Part shown: positions 12,401 through 22,910 of the stretch, one piece after another
Position numbering within the stretch: the stretch's first letter is position 1
Layout of the letters: each line of letters begins with the position of its first letter
DNA from: Melitaea cinxia
Taxonomy: Eukaryota > Arthropoda > Insecta > Lepidoptera > Nymphalidae
Assembly (NCBI RefSeq): GCF_905220565.1
Contig: NC_059416.1
Coordinates: forward strand, 4,154,001 to 4,218,000
Reading direction: 5' to 3'
DNA: 64,000 nt
The notes under the pieces: generated by a model
What the model was told of the DNA's origin: nothing
The model's database searches: none
Seen by the model: only the letters and a program-made list of their open reading frames with translations
Made by a program: the position numbers and the translations under genes

Positions 12401-15400
12401 TTATTTTTTCCTCAATCTCCAACGATTTAAGGTAGTCGAACTCTGGCTCGTGTGACTGGAACGTCGAATATACATTGTACTCGCCCTTCTTAGGCACACA
12501 TTGCTTTGATGCTGGGTCCCTCTGAAACAGAATTAGAATGGATCAATACATAATAAAAGTCACAAGAGTATGTATTAAACTATTAGTAAAAACAGACTTG
12601 ATAAATTACGTCTCGAAAAGTTCACTTTACCAAGTTTCGTGTCTTATGAATACCAAAAGATGCTTCTTTCCAAAGGTATTTTTGTTGCCAAAGATAGGCA
12701 TGTCAACGTAATTGTAATTGATCGTGGTTAATAAACATTTACAGCTTCAATGGGGTGTTTGCTGTGTTACCACATAACTGTTTTGATCTTTCGCTTTTTT
12801 AATGGAAACCTAATAATAATAATTATCCGGTATATATAACCGGTTACTGCAATAGTTATATCCATTTTACTATTGTAATAATTAAATTTAAACAAAATGG
12901 TCAGTGAATAAAGGTTTTATTTATTTATTTATTTATTTGTTTATTTATTATACTTATTATGCTTAATAATGCGTATTTAAATGACTAAGTTACCTACATC
13001 GTATTATTTTTCGATGTAATTGTATGTCGTTTTTTTCGTATTTTTTTAGTATTATTTTTAAGTTAGATTAATATCTCGTCCCCTTACCTGAAATATAACA
13101 ACTCTGCCCCCCTTATCGCCGGTGGCAAGTAGCTCGCCATCGTGATTAAACTCTACACATGATATAAGGTCGGCCTCGGTGACGTCGTCCTCCAACGTGC
13201 CCTTCACCTGGCTGAAACACCATGTCGTCTCCCCACCATTGCCTGTAATTTTTAATTATAATTCTAATATATGTACACGCGCCTTACTCAGAGTTTGTCC
13301 TTGCCTGATCTTTGAGAAATTTTGGATTAATTAAGCCTGTGTTGTTTGGAAGAGTTTTTAGCCACTTCAATGTCTAGCTTTACAATGATTCAGTAGGTTT
13401 AGTGTATACCTAACATAATATTATATAAAATTAATTTCGTCCTTTGTTAAATAATAGAAAGATTAACGTGTAATATCAAATGCATTTTTAACTTGAAAAC
13501 ACAAACGCGTCATAATTTTGTACTTTTTCTGAACTCTTTCGTTAGTCCCGTAGACGTAAGATTTCAAAAATTAATTAATTTAACATATATATTAAGCAAT
13601 AAACCCTATTCATTACGTTTATATGTTCCACAATGACCTCAATACCTAAATACCAAATGATCACAACGAACTCTATTAAGACTCAGTATTCATTATATGA
13701 AATGACTATTTTATTCAGATCTCAAATACACAACTCTCATTTACACATCTAATTTACAAACATCATGTACAACATATTACAAGATATAAACACAAGTTTT
13801 ACATATTTTTTAAATTGAATTTGTAAACCTTTTTTAATAAACCTATTTGAAAAGGTACAAATGAAAGTCATCCGCTACAAGTTTAATAAAATGTATTTGA
13901 ACTTAAAAAAGTATTTTGTTAAAAATTGTAAAATGGTTTCATGGGGAGAGTGTAAACTTTTAATAAAAATTTAAAAAATATTATTGTAATGGTAACAAAA
14001 ATGTATAAAAGTTTTTATATACACGATTTTAGAGACTAAATATTAAGATGTAATTTCTTCAGATCAAAGCAATTACAAATCCTAACTGATCACAATTACA
14101 ACCAACTTAATTTAAGCATTCTTTAGAGCGCCCTTACGTCGCAATTTTGCTAATTTCGCGAATACGTTTTTGTCTTTACCCGAATGCCTTAGAAAGAAGG
14201 GAGGATTTTTTTACTATTATTTTCGATTAATAAATCACTTTAATGAATTTTAATATGAGGTCATTGGATTATTCGTAATTTTTGATACACAAATCTTCTA
14301 AACCTTTTATATTTATTAACTATACATATATAGCTCTCGATCTTTAGAATTTTTATTTATAAAAATTTTAAAGATCGAGATTTTTAATTTTTTTTTTTAA
14401 TACAAATTGAATAATTTACAATTTTATTTAATTTACTTTCTGTACACATACATAATTTAAATTGAAAACAAAAATAATTTCACCAATAACTTGAAATATT
14501 CGAGACATATTGAAGTGCACAAAACAAAAACGGAAGTAATATCATGTACACAGTAAAAGGGCACATTTTAGGATAGTAAAGATCAAGATAAATTTATATA
14601 CAAAATTAGATTCACCATCCAAAGCAACAGTTAGTTACTAGCAAGGAAAAACACCAAAGAATAAACACGAGAGAAAAAAAAATCAATGTATTAGAAAAGA
14701 GAAAATCGTAAATGCAATGTACTCTACAAGAGTAGGAGGTCTACATACAAAATTATTTAAGACTCACGCAATGGTTTTTTGTAGTAATCATCTCCATTAT
14801 GCATTAATTATAATAACTATTATTAAATCAGATTTTCTATTATTCTGGATATTATACTAAATTTCAAGACCTAGTCATGAATAATTGACTTTATTTAAAT
14901 ATTGTATTAAAAAAACTGATATCAGTTTACAAATATATATACATAAACAGTACTCAAAATTTTTGTAAATTGCTGATAAAGAAATTACACAAAATAACAA
15001 TATAATATAATTTTAGTACATACTAGGTCTTGAAATCAGTAAATAAGCTTGTATATAGGTAATAATACTACAGAATGTGGATCATATGTGGTACTTGTAC
15101 ATGCCAAACATAAAATTAGCAATTTAAATTAGAGACTCATCTTGGTATGTACGTACAATCACATGGAGTATTCCAGTGTAAACGACACAATTGTTGCCTC
15201 CAATTAGTAAAATTATCCTGAACTCTGATTCTGTTATTCGAGTGCCACGGCTCCTTCTTTTTTAACATCGCTATTTAAATCACATTAAATATTACACAAT
15301 CTTTTTCAAACTTTACCCAACTTGCTTATAACATTAATATTGTAAATATTTATTAAAAAAATTGGTAAATCAAAAAAAAAAAAATTCAACAGAAAACACA

Positions 15401-18400
15401 CTCTCACTGAAAGGTTTCTGGAATAAGAATGTAAAACAAAAAGCTTCCAAACCTGTTCCGAGTTGAAAGAGATATTTAATACTTATGAATAGATCATGTA
15501 ATGTCATTCAATATGACAGCTTTGTGATACATCAAGAACAATAAAAACCACTTGATGTCATGGTATAGGAAGTACGTGGCTATGTACTTTGTGTATATAT
15601 TCTTGTAATATAAATAGGTGGACTATGTCAGTGATAATTGTCTAGCCTGTAGCTGCATTAGGGGAACACATCCCATTCCAGTATACAGATTATAATTAAA
15701 ATTATTTTGGTCAGCTGTCACTATAATAAACAATTTATACAAATATAATAGTTATAATTTTCATTGAATATATTATTCTAATTAATACTTTTCTTCTTCT
15801 CCTACATGGCGACAGACACCTATGTCAACAAGTGGGATGTTATAGGCTGAATCAATCAACTAATATGTGTAAAATGATATTTATAAATATATTAATACTA
15901 GCTGACCCCCCAAACGCTGTTTTGCCTGGGGTAACTGACATTGTGACACGAGAATTTTATAAGATATAACAGGAAAAAGTTATTTATGATAGAAATAGAA
16001 AAAAACAGTTACACATTCTAGTAATTATTAAGTTTATTAACTGGTAAATATGTAGCAAATGAAGTAATATTTTTAGATTGATACAGGCCTTAAATAAATA
16101 AATTTGTGGTAAAAATGGTTAAAGAAAATAATAATCATGTTCATGGCAGGATCAAGTATGAAATATATAATAAATAAATATACTTAAAATTAGTTTTTAA
16201 TATGATCATAGTTTTAAAACATAAATAATAAATTCATACAAATATGTAATGCGTAAGACTTTTCAAACTATAATATTCTACGGATCCCTATAAAAAGATA
16301 TAATATCATCAGTTTCATTTTGATTACAAATTCCTACAAAATTAATAACAAATTTAGATGGAGTTAATTAATTACATTTAATTAATTTATCTTGCGTGTT
16401 TTTTTTTTTGCTATAATTAATCTCATTTTAATTTAACATTAAAATGATAAAATATAATGTAAAAGTGAATTATGATAATATTTAATAGTTTTATAATATG
16501 TTATTAGTATTAATGTTATTGTTTTACACATGTCTCAATTTGATATTAACCTACAATAGAGATGCATTCATATTTTTTAATCACATTGTTGTTTATAGAA
16601 TGATATAAAATCTATATTTGTAAGAAAGGCGTCAATGATAAAATTGTTTGTTCATAATGTATACTCGCACAAAATTGTTTTCATTAATTATTTTCTTTCT
16701 TAAAACACAATTATGTAGAAATGATACAATTTATAAATTGTTACATCTCATCAACAAAACAAAATTTTCATCACGAAACAAAATTTTTGTACAAGAAATA
16801 ATAGGTTTTGTTGATAATTATAAATGTAGTTTATTTACAATTGATTAAATTTACTTTTTATTTACACTACTTAGTCGTTCTTGTCTTTGATAATTGACCG
16901 TAATGCATTGTTAAATAATTTCTTCTGTTCATATTTTTGGCTGTTTCAAAGGTATATGAAATATTTTTTTCCTTAAAAATAATCCATTCTTATTACTAAA
17001 AGACAAGGAATAAGAAAATGGTTCATTTTAATTTGTTTAAACTAGTAAAATTTAGATTGATTTTTACTCGTCTTATATATAAAATTCTCGTAACACAATG
17101 TTAGTTACCCCCCCGAAACGGCTAAACCGATAATTATGAAATTTTGTGTGCATATCGTGTAGGCATTAGAATCGGGTAACATCTATTTTTCATACCCCTA
17201 ACTTATAAAAGGTGGGAGATTAAGAGGTTAAATAGCATATATGGCAAAACAATGTTTGCGGGGTCAGCTATTATGTACTTAAGAATCAAATACAAGTAAC
17301 ATTAAATTCATTCCCAAAAATATTTTTTTATTCATATTAGATGTATTGATAGAATCTTTAAGAAAAGAATCCTCAGTATAAAATTGCTTGTAAGAATTTA
17401 TGGCAAATAATGTCTCGTGTTCTTAATGCTTTCAAATGAATTAATAAATATATATAACACATCTATCAAATCTATACATTCTTATGTTTATAATCTCTAA
17501 AATTTATAGTGCTTAACACTTATGAACAATAAATTCAACTAAAAAACATTGTTTATTTATAAGGTCAGACTATGAAACAATTATAATTGTAGTTTAAGAA
17601 AGAATTAATTATTTTATCATTAGGCTTTAAATGTATGTGAGAGAAACAGCGTTGTGTGGTTATATTCATTAATGTTATATGTTTGAAAGTGACCCCTAAA
17701 TAAAATTTAACACAGTATATGAAATTATATTGCCTTGTAACAGAATATTATCAAAAACTGTATTCATCTAAAAATACCCCAGAAATGAACGAAATGAACG
17801 TAGACATCGAAGGTGACCCTGAAGAAATACCCCAAATTCTAGAAAGAGAAGTTCAGTATGCAATAATGTCACAGAAAAACGAGAAGGCCCCAGGAACTGA
17901 CAACATAACCAACGAGATGATGAAAGCGAATCTGCCAAAAACAATAACTAGACTGACCAACTTATTCAACCTTATCCTAGACACTGAAAATATACCAATG
18001 CAATGGACAACAAGCTCTATAATTCTTATTCACAAGAAAGGAGATAGAGCAGAAATAAACAACTATTGTCCGATAAGCTTAATGTCGAACATATATAAAG
18101 TGTTTTCAAAAATATTACTTAAACGCATTACCAAAACCTTGGACGAATCACAACCACGAGAACAGGCTGGCTTTAGATCGAGTTATTCCACAATTGATCA
18201 TATACATGTAATAAAAGAGCTCATAGAAAAATGTCAAGAAGTATAATGGACCACTGTATATGGCATTTGTGGATTATAACAAGGCATTAGACTCCGTAGA
18301 ACACCATTGCATATGGGAAGCTCTAAAAACTCAAGGAGTTGATAATAAATATATAAGGCTTATAAAAAATGTATACTCAAACAGTATAGGAAGAATAAAG

Positions 18401-20647
18401 CTAGAAACAGAAGGGAAGATGTTCCCTATACGCAGAGGCGTGAGACAGGGGGACCCACTCTCACCAAAGCTTTTCTCATCTGTATTAGAGGAGGTCTTCA
18501 GGAAGCTAGAATGGGACCATTTTGGAATTAACATCAGTGGAACGTACTTGAACCACCTAAGATTCGCTGACGACATAGTACTCATATGTGATAACCCAGA
18601 AAATCTGCAGACCATGCTCCGAGATCTGGCCCAAGAGAGTAAAAAGGTAGGACTAACAATGAATAAAACAAAGACCAAAATAATATCAAATAGATCCCGA
18701 ATAAACATCAAAATAGAGGAGGAAGAAATAGAATATGTAAATTCCTATATTTACTTGGGCCAAATTATTGCATTTAACGACCAAATGGACTCTGAGATAG
18801 AAAGACGGATTACCAACTCATGGAAGAGATTCTGGAACACAAGAAGTGTTGAAAGGCAAACACTATAACATGGCCATAAAAAGAAAAACATACAACATCT
18901 GTATTCTACCAATACTCACTTACGGGTGCCAAACATGGGCAACAACACAAAAACAAGGCCAAAAACTCGTTACTTGTCAGAGGGCTATGGAACGAAGCAT
19001 AATGGGTTACACTAAACGAGATCGCAAAAGGGCGGAGGACATAAGAAAAATAACAAAGGTGGAAGATGTTATATTAAAAACAAAAACCCTGAAATGGAGG
19101 TGGGTAGGCCACATGCTCAGAGACACTGGGAATAAATGGACGAGGGATGTGTCCCTGTGGACCCCTCGATTTCACACCAGAAGAAAGAGAGAAAGACAAA
19201 GGAAGCGATGGTCAGACGAGATCAGAAGAGTTGCAGGCCCATTATGGCAGAGGGCTGCATTGTCCCGAGAGAAATGGAAGGAGTTGGAGGAGGTCTTTGT
19301 GTCCCAAAGACACGCAGATATACTTTAGCATGTACCCTTTTTGTAATATAGTCGATCAATATGAATTGTAAGAAAAATTGTTAACTATATCCGCCATAAA
19401 GGTTTAATAATAATAATAATAATAATGAAATTATATAATTATTATATAGTAAGCATTACGTTAACTAAATATTACTTTATGAATTGAAGTTGTCGCTACA
19501 TTAGTTTCCATGTGCAAACAATTACAGACTGCTTTTTACTTCTAGTAGTACTTCTAGTAGTTTTTACTTCTAGTAGTTCTACTCTTTATTACTGTGACTA
19601 TTTGATCATGATTTTTTATATTAATTTGGTACTAACCAAATCAATAGTAGAAGAATTTACTTGGTTTAACTAAATTTTCTTTCAAGATGTTACTAATACT
19701 CTACTATAAATTTTGTTTGTACCTACCACAATTACTAGTAGTAGAAAGTTACATAAATCATAAATTTGTGATTTTTAGCAAAAAAAAAAAATTGGAAAAA
19801 TATAATGTTACATGATACAAACTATGAATTCCCAATACTTATCTACAAAATTAACTGACAATATTGATACAATATATTATTATTTATAATATATGTCTAT
19901 CAATATTATGCATATCAGTTTGTTTATATTAATATGACCTATTTGAACTGTAAACTAAGTGCACACAAAGAAGCTTGAGGTATATCACTTAACATTAGAT
20001 GTTCTGAAACACTATTCCTAGTATGAAATTTTAATAAACTGGACTACATAGTAAGCGTCTCAATTGTCGCCATTGATGTTTTTAGCGTGCTGTATTTTAA
20101 AACTGGTTTCATTGATGTGGGTATATAAAAAAGAACTCTCACCTGTATGAAGCCTCATTTCAAAGGGAATTCCTTGTACACGCTACGTAATACAGAACAA
20201 CAGTTTGAAAATGTTTCAATGGTAATTCTAATACTGAAAATCTGTTAACCATAGCGGCCTGACCTTCGGTTCGCAATCAACAAATGCAATCATCTGATCA
20301 CACAAACAATTAATGTTTTACGCTATTCTATGTAACGAGGACGTCGATATATGCAAGTATCATCCGTAAAACCATTGCGAGAACCTTCTTTTCACTACTT
20401 TTTAGCGTAACAGCGAAAAAGGTGTAGAATGTTAAAAAACTATCGGCTTTATACATAATCCAAACACTTCCCACTCAAATATACATAATCACAATATGTA
20501 AACACTAAAAACTAAAAACCACACTAAGTACAAGAACATTGCATTTACCGTCGGAGTTCGAACGATAAAACATCTTCGACTTATGCGATTTCCGATTCCG
20601 ATTCGCCCTTGTCTAGCGGGCGCTAAAAGTCAGCACTTACCGGCCAT
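2407..20647 (-). CDS. tws: Protein phosphatase 2A 55-kDa regulatory subunit B (B55/PR55), 10 exons, 3' end off window
   Basis: This is the substrate-selecting B subunit of the trimeric PP2A serine/threonine phosphatase. In this family a seven-bladed WD40 propeller binds the A scaffold and presents substrates to the C catalytic subunit, with roles in mitotic exit, cytoskeleton and signalling. Ten exons join in phase to 417 codons. Family landmarks in order are WCFSQVKG (residues 8-15), GDKGGRVVIFQ (44-54), GEYNVYSTFQSHEPEFDYLK, LLSTNDKTIKLWK, LMVEASP, HTYHINSIS and SADDLRINLWH (167-225), GTIRLCDMR, FFSEIISSISDV, YENDCIFDKFECCW and LTLEASR. The Tyr-His pair and the second Asp of SADD match residues of the human acidic substrate groove (Y178, H179, D197). 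The protein is single-copy here and has no partner genes nearby. The final exon (the usual DEISVD... to the C-terminus) is not in the window. Oddities are a Gly/Ala loop in exon 10 and a possible alternative first exon. Confidence 0.97.
2593..2936 (+). repeat. SINE-A copy 1 (tRNA-headed SINE)
   Basis: The head contains an A-box-like ttggcgcaacgg and a B-box ggttcgatccc (2652-2662), as in tRNA-derived SINEs. The tail reads gaggcctatacccagtag then attacaggct. Flanked by 9-bp direct repeats tatactact (2584-2592 and 2937-2945), so both ends are defined. It begins about 30 bases beyond the acceptor of B55 exon 10, close to the branch-point region. Confidence 0.88.
2946..3264. other. B55 intron 9 segment with older repeat
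   Basis: Bases 2946-3030 resemble a degraded short repeat (gtaaggtccaccag, gcgcctgcgacacc) also seen near 33.7 kb; the SINE-A copy at 2593 landed at its edge. The rest is AT-rich with nothing recognised. Confidence 0.4.
3265..3392 (-). CDS. tws: B55 exon 9 (residues 323-364)
   Basis: Acceptor ttttcag and donor gtaatg; 128 bases. It encodes VHEYLRSKLCSLYENDCIFD, KFECCWSGDDQRLMTGSYNG and FF plus two bases of Arg. The usual SYNNFFR is SYNGFFR here. The match is otherwise strong and open throughout. Confidence 0.96.
3635..3713 (-). CDS. tws: B55 exon 8 (residues 296-322)
   Basis: A 79-base exon with acceptor tttcag and donor gtaagt. It encodes (R)YMMSRDYLGLKVWDLRMET and KPVETYP. The family usually has DYLS(V/I)KVWDL; Gly-Leu here is a modest change. 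Phase 2 to 0. Confidence 0.95.
4122..4269 (-). CDS. tws: B55 exon 7 (residues 247-295)
   Basis: Acceptor tgtcag and donor gtgcgg; 148 bases. It encodes GTIRLCDMRAAALCDRHAKL, FEEPEDPHARSFFSEIISSI and SDVKLSNSG, ending with two bases of Arg. HAR replaces the SNR/TNR of human and fly. GC-rich relative to its flanks. On the plus strand, bases 3955-4110 form a purine-rich run of gaggtggg-like units that lies in the intron just past the donor. Confidence 0.97.
4769..4832 (-). CDS. tws: B55 exon 6 (residues 226-246)
   Basis: A 64-base exon with acceptor ttttag and donor gtaagt. It encodes VITAAEFHPSECNLFVYSSS plus K and one base of Gly. The sequence matches the conserved blade 4 strand VITAAEFHP...VYSSSKG. 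It is too short and too interrupted to appear as a stand-alone reading frame. Confidence 0.95.
5110..6690 (+). pseudogene. Decayed jockey/CR1-like LINE, RT to 3' UTR
   Basis: Plus-strand pieces include a reverse transcriptase catalytic box reading LYADDLQIYSHAKL (around 5450-5495), then a post-RT region ILDYADP (around 5855) and YLKNRFEFLCDTYERSLRS (about 6073-6130), broken by stops and frameshifts. The 3' part includes a run of 12 C (6321-6332), an AT dinucleotide run (about 6462-6488) and a 3' UTR motif ggttgtctggaagagatcgc (6578 on) that recurs at 30.8, 34.8 and 45.4 kb. Non-functional. Confidence 0.75.
6699..6776 (+). repeat. Short conserved repeat, copy 1
   Basis: Contains tttaatctctacttaaattt and gtttcgtgcaactcggcg. 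A near-identical block is at 31971-32040. No coding potential; family not recognised. It ends about 60 bases beyond the donor of B55 exon 5. Confidence 0.6.
6840..7014 (-). CDS. tws: B55 exon 5 (residues 167-225)
   Basis: Acceptor ttccag and donor gtaaca; 175 bases. It encodes RRIFANAHTYHINSISLNSD, then QETYLSADDLRINLWHLEIT and the conserved DQSFNIVDIKPANMEELTE. It holds the Tyr-His (176-177) and Asp195 residues that line the acidic substrate groove in the human structure (there Y178, H179, D197), so groove chemistry is preserved. The strand core matches the family closely. Confidence 0.97.
7080..7270 (-). repeat. SINE-D fragment
   Basis: Reverse complement of the SINE-D block seen at 27745-28022: ttactcaccacaggaa, gtaaggttgaggtac and tgctcaaaattttgagca align with that family. 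Confidence 0.65.
8453..9061. repeat. E-family element copy 1 (DINE-1/Helentron-like)
   Basis: The left end has the palindrome gtttgctcgcaaac, then a degraded inner repeat (cgacttcaattacatcgac); the right end is ttttttggaagtcggtt. The ends therefore carry inverted AACCGACTTC/GAAGTCGGTT. Inside are two related units beginning gacgataaaatagtcaagta and gacgaaaaaagcgtcaagta. A subterminal inverted repeat, central repeated units and an end hairpin fit Helentron-associated (DINE-1/HINE) elements; that assignment is inference. Confidence 0.65.
9448..9584 (-). CDS. tws: B55 exon 4 (residues 122-166)
   Basis: Acceptor cggcag; donor gtgccc, weaker than the other donors. It encodes VSERDKRVTGYNTREEGGRP, then RDPARVTSLRVPTVRPADLM and VEASP, ending with two bases of an Arg codon. 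Noticeably GC-rich (gcgccgggtcccgcggccgc) compared with the AT-rich introns either side. 137 bases. Confidence 0.96.
9739..10904. mobile_element. Non-autonomous DNA transposon with ~87-bp terminal inverted repeats
   Basis: Left end cagggttatttgtaaaacac (9739 on) is matched exactly in reverse at the right end (to 10904). The inverted match continues with few differences to about 9825 and from about 10818. The flanks offer TA or TATA as a target duplication. The interior has no transposase frame; it includes a GC-rich block (10590-10715) unlike its surroundings. It sits in B55 intron 3. Superfamily not assigned. Confidence 0.8.
11190..11360 (-). repeat. SINE-D fragment
   Basis: Contains ccttactcaccacagaaca, cgcaagcacgttgccaagcc and aggatatatcctgctgtacc, the reverse complement of the SINE-D core. 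The poly(A)-side end is missing. Confidence 0.6.
11361..12320. other. B55 intron 3, right part
   Basis: AT-rich with no frame, domain or strong repeat recognised. Confidence 0.4.
12321..12521 (-). CDS. tws: B55 exon 3 (residues 55-121)
   Basis: Acceptor tttcag and donor gtaatt; 201 bases, phase 0 to 0, 67 codons. It encodes RDPASKQCVPKKGEYNVY, the highly conserved FQSHEPEFDYLKSLEIEEKI segment, then the second WD40 blade ending STNDKTIKLWK. The segment after RDPASK corresponds to the variable loop between blades 1 and 2; QCVPKK here differs from the fly protein. Confidence 0.97.
13088..13242 (-). CDS. tws: B55 exon 2 (residues 3-54)
   Basis: Acceptor ttacag before base 13242 and donor gtaagg after 13088. 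The exon encodes the N-terminal strand and first WD40 blade: TTWCFSQVKG, then an acidic segment LEDDVTEADLISCVEFNH, then GELLATGDKGGRVVIFQ. It is the point where both the standard and the alternative first exons would join, entering after one base of a Gly codon. Exon length 155 bases; leaves in phase 0. Confidence 0.96.
13243..17718. other. B55 first intron, AT-rich, gene-free part
   Basis: Very AT-rich. I recognise only a 21-bp hairpin (14335-14379), a SINE-A tail fragment around 15790-15855 (cctatgtcaacaagtgggat), and Helitron-like remnants near 15900 (ctagctgaccccccaaacgc) and 17060-17275. The frame at 16648-16848 shows no known motif. Confidence 0.5.
17731..19424 (+). mobile_element. 5'-truncated RTE-like LINE with 12-bp target-site duplications
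   Basis: Both ends are set by direct repeats atgaaattatat (17719-17730 and 19425-19436). The 3' end is a (taa)n tail. Coding runs over three frames (17731-18243, 18260-18868, 18846-19325), so at least two frameshifts and one stop make it dead. Reverse transcriptase blocks in order are EKAPGTDNITNEMMK, ILIHKKGDRAEINNYCPISL, QAGFRSSYST, AFVDYNKALDSVEH (catalytic Asp kept), GVRQGDPLSP and RFADDIVLI (FADD kept). A C-terminal region with YGCQTWATT, KTLKWRWVGHMLRD and EVFVSQRHADIL follows. The endonuclease domain is missing. RTE clade is inferred from the C-terminal pattern. It sits in the first B55 intron in sense opposite to the gene. Confidence 0.88.
19437..20540. other. First intron, promoter-distal part
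   Basis: AT-rich. A repeated cttctagtagt motif occurs at about 19540-19580. Nothing coding seen. The intron donor for the standard first exon is at 20640-20635. Confidence 0.4.
20641..20647 (-). CDS. tws: B55 standard first coding exon (Met-Ala-G)
   Basis: Only seven coding bases, ATG GCC G, are followed by a perfect donor gtaagt (20640-20635). Joined to the next exon it gives MAGNGGETTWCFSQ, matching the usual MAG(N/A)G... start of B55 proteins in flies and vertebrates. The 5' UTR must extend to higher coordinates (from 20648); its end and the promoter could not be placed. The block 20,540-20,660 is richer in G+C than its surroundings, as expected around a promoter or first exon. Confidence 0.88.
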
Positions 20648-21329
20648 GACAAAGCCCAGCACAAAAACTAAAGAAATTCGATAGTTTTAGTACACAATCA
20701 CTTCAGTATTTTGCTAAAACATTACACAGAATTCCTGATGAAAACTGATTAAAATCATTTCAACGTTACATCGGTAAAAAGCAATGGCGTTCAGAAAATT
20801 CAGAAATACATACAATAATTACTGCAGAAGTCAGTGTTGCCACTTTAAAGATAAGAAAACTACCATTCTACTGCATCTTTTGTAACGACTAAAAATTCAA
20901 ATTTAACTATTCATCCGTATAAAAATTGTATATATTTACGTTAGTTCTTTTTAATTTATTTATGAACAAAACTTTTTTACCTAGTTTTTCATACAAATTT
21001 TATAAATTGTATAGCATTTTAAGAAAATAAATTTTACATATTTTTACATTGGTGAAGGTTTTATATTAATAATTTAGTAATAATTGATTATAACCACTAA
21101 TAAAATATAAACGTTTTTTATTTATTTTTAAACCTGAACATTTTTTTTTAAGTTTCTACTACTATGGTAGTTTTTACAGAAATCCGACATAACAACTTTA
21201 CTGCAAAGTAGTCACGCAAAAGCGCGTATTTATTAGGAACTTTAATATTGCGTTATTTTAGTTTGGTAGTTTTTGATCAAAAATTAAATTATTCTTCAAA
21301 TAAAATTAATATTAGTTAAATTATTGTTT

Positions 21330-21658
21330 GTGCTGTGTGGCTACGGCACTAAAGAATTTAGCCACCTCCTCTCTTCCCGTGGGTGTCGTAAGAGGCGACT
21401 AAGGGATAACAAGGTTCCACAACCACCTTGGAACTTAAGAAGCCGACCAATGGCGGGATAACCATCCAACTGCTGGGTTTGAAATACACAGGCCGAAGAC
21501 GGGCAGCAGCGTCTTCGGTGCGACAAAGCCAGTACTGCGGTCACCAACCCGCTTGCCCAGCGTGGTGACTATGGGTAAAACACATGAGTTCACGTTATTT
21601 TTGGCGTAAACTTGTGGAGGCCTATGTCCAGCAGTGGACTGTATAGGCTGTAATGATG
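21330..21658 (+). repeat. SINE-C copy 2, full length with target-site duplications
   Basis: Starts gctgtgtggctacggcac and ends ggctgtaatgatg. Perfect 12-bp direct repeats aaattattgttt flank it (21318-21329, 21659-21670). Lies between the standard and alternative first exons of B55. Confidence 0.9.
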
Positions 21659-22606
21659 AAATTATTGTTTATTAAAAAAACGACTGTGAAAGTACTTAAT
21701 TAAGTCTTCTAATATTAACGAATAATTTTTAATGGTAGGGTTAAACCTTTTATAAAACCATGATTGTTTATTTTTATTCAAAATACCCTTCTACAATTCG
21801 GTCAGATACTACATGTATAAATTAATTTTTTGATTAATAAAAGTTTATAGAAAAATGCATTTGATATCAATTATTAAATTAAAGTAACTTGTATGTATTA
21901 TAATTATTTTTTGCTTGTCTCTAAGTTTGTCTATTTTAATTTATGACTTAAAATAATTATAAACAACTCGATAAAATTAAAGTAAGTATGAAAAAGTATT
22001 CTAAAACACTATTATTTACTTTCGCCTGACTATACGAGTGTAAAAGTTAAAGTTTTGCAAGACATTAAAAACATTATTACTTATGTTTCTGGCATTTTTC
22101 ATTTATTTTTTATATTCGTACAATTATTTTTTAGTAACCCATAATTATGTTTATTTACTAAAAGTATTTTAATATACCTAATATCTAAACGTAATGATTA
22201 TTCTTGTAGCATCCACTATTTCCCATTAGGGGTCTCTTAATGCAGATAGATAGAGCCACTCCTCAGATTAATAAACAAAAGGAGCCACTCCTACAAAATC
22301 ATTAAAACAATTTCAACTCCTTATCAAATCAATACAAGATATTTATGTTAGACGCTAATGTAACTGAATTGTTTGTCAAATATAGTTAGAGAGGTAAATA
22401 TAAAAGCCATATTTTAATTTAATTTTACTAACAAAATGTTTGACGTGATTCTAAGGATCGTAACAAATAAACCAATGCTAACTCAATGTAAATTTTCGAC
22501 ACAGTTTAAGTTTTCCTGTTGTGTGATAAATGTTTTCGCAGGTGGAATTGTGGTATGTAAAATGGACATGACTAGTTTAGAAAATTACCTTCTAAATTGC
22601 ACTTAC

Positions 22607-22742
22607 CATTCTTATGTCCATGGTCGAATATCACACTCAGCTTCTGTAGACTATTCTGCCTGGCTTCAGCGAACAGTCTGCGTTTGTTTTTAGGTGTCGG
22701 CTGCATGGCTAACGGTGATACCACCATAGTTGTAGTCGCCAT
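22607..22742 (-). CDS. tws: Possible alternative first coding exon of B55 (45-residue N-terminus)
   Basis: An ATG at 22742-22740 opens 45 codons with no stop. They end in one extra G followed by a consensus donor (gtaagt at 22606-22601). The phase (1 base over) is the same as that of the standard 7-base first exon, so it would splice in frame to the exon at 13242-13088 (the G joins GC to make Gly). The peptide starts MATTTMVVSPLAMQPTPKNK, followed by an Arg/Lys-rich stretch (RRLFAEARQNSLQKLSVIFD) and ends DHGHKN. The basic, Ser/Thr-Pro-containing segment has no domain I recognise. A strong donor, open frame, codon-like sequence and matching phase support a real exon. It could instead belong to another transcript, because no cDNA was seen. 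Confidence 0.68.
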
Positions 22743-22910
22743 ATTGCGTTACAGTTTATTTACACCATTACCTGTAAAAATCATTGTTTACGTCAAATAT
22801 TTTGCGATGACATTGTTATATTCAAGACATTATTGTAGACATCAGACTTTATTTGTAGAAGAACTTGTTATATCGGCCAAATCTTTTTCTAATTTAGGAC
22901 CTTTTCATCG

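Noticed and set aside
18331..18711. 126-codon minus frame
   Set aside because: Antisense of the LINE reverse transcriptase, which is the frame with catalytic motifs.
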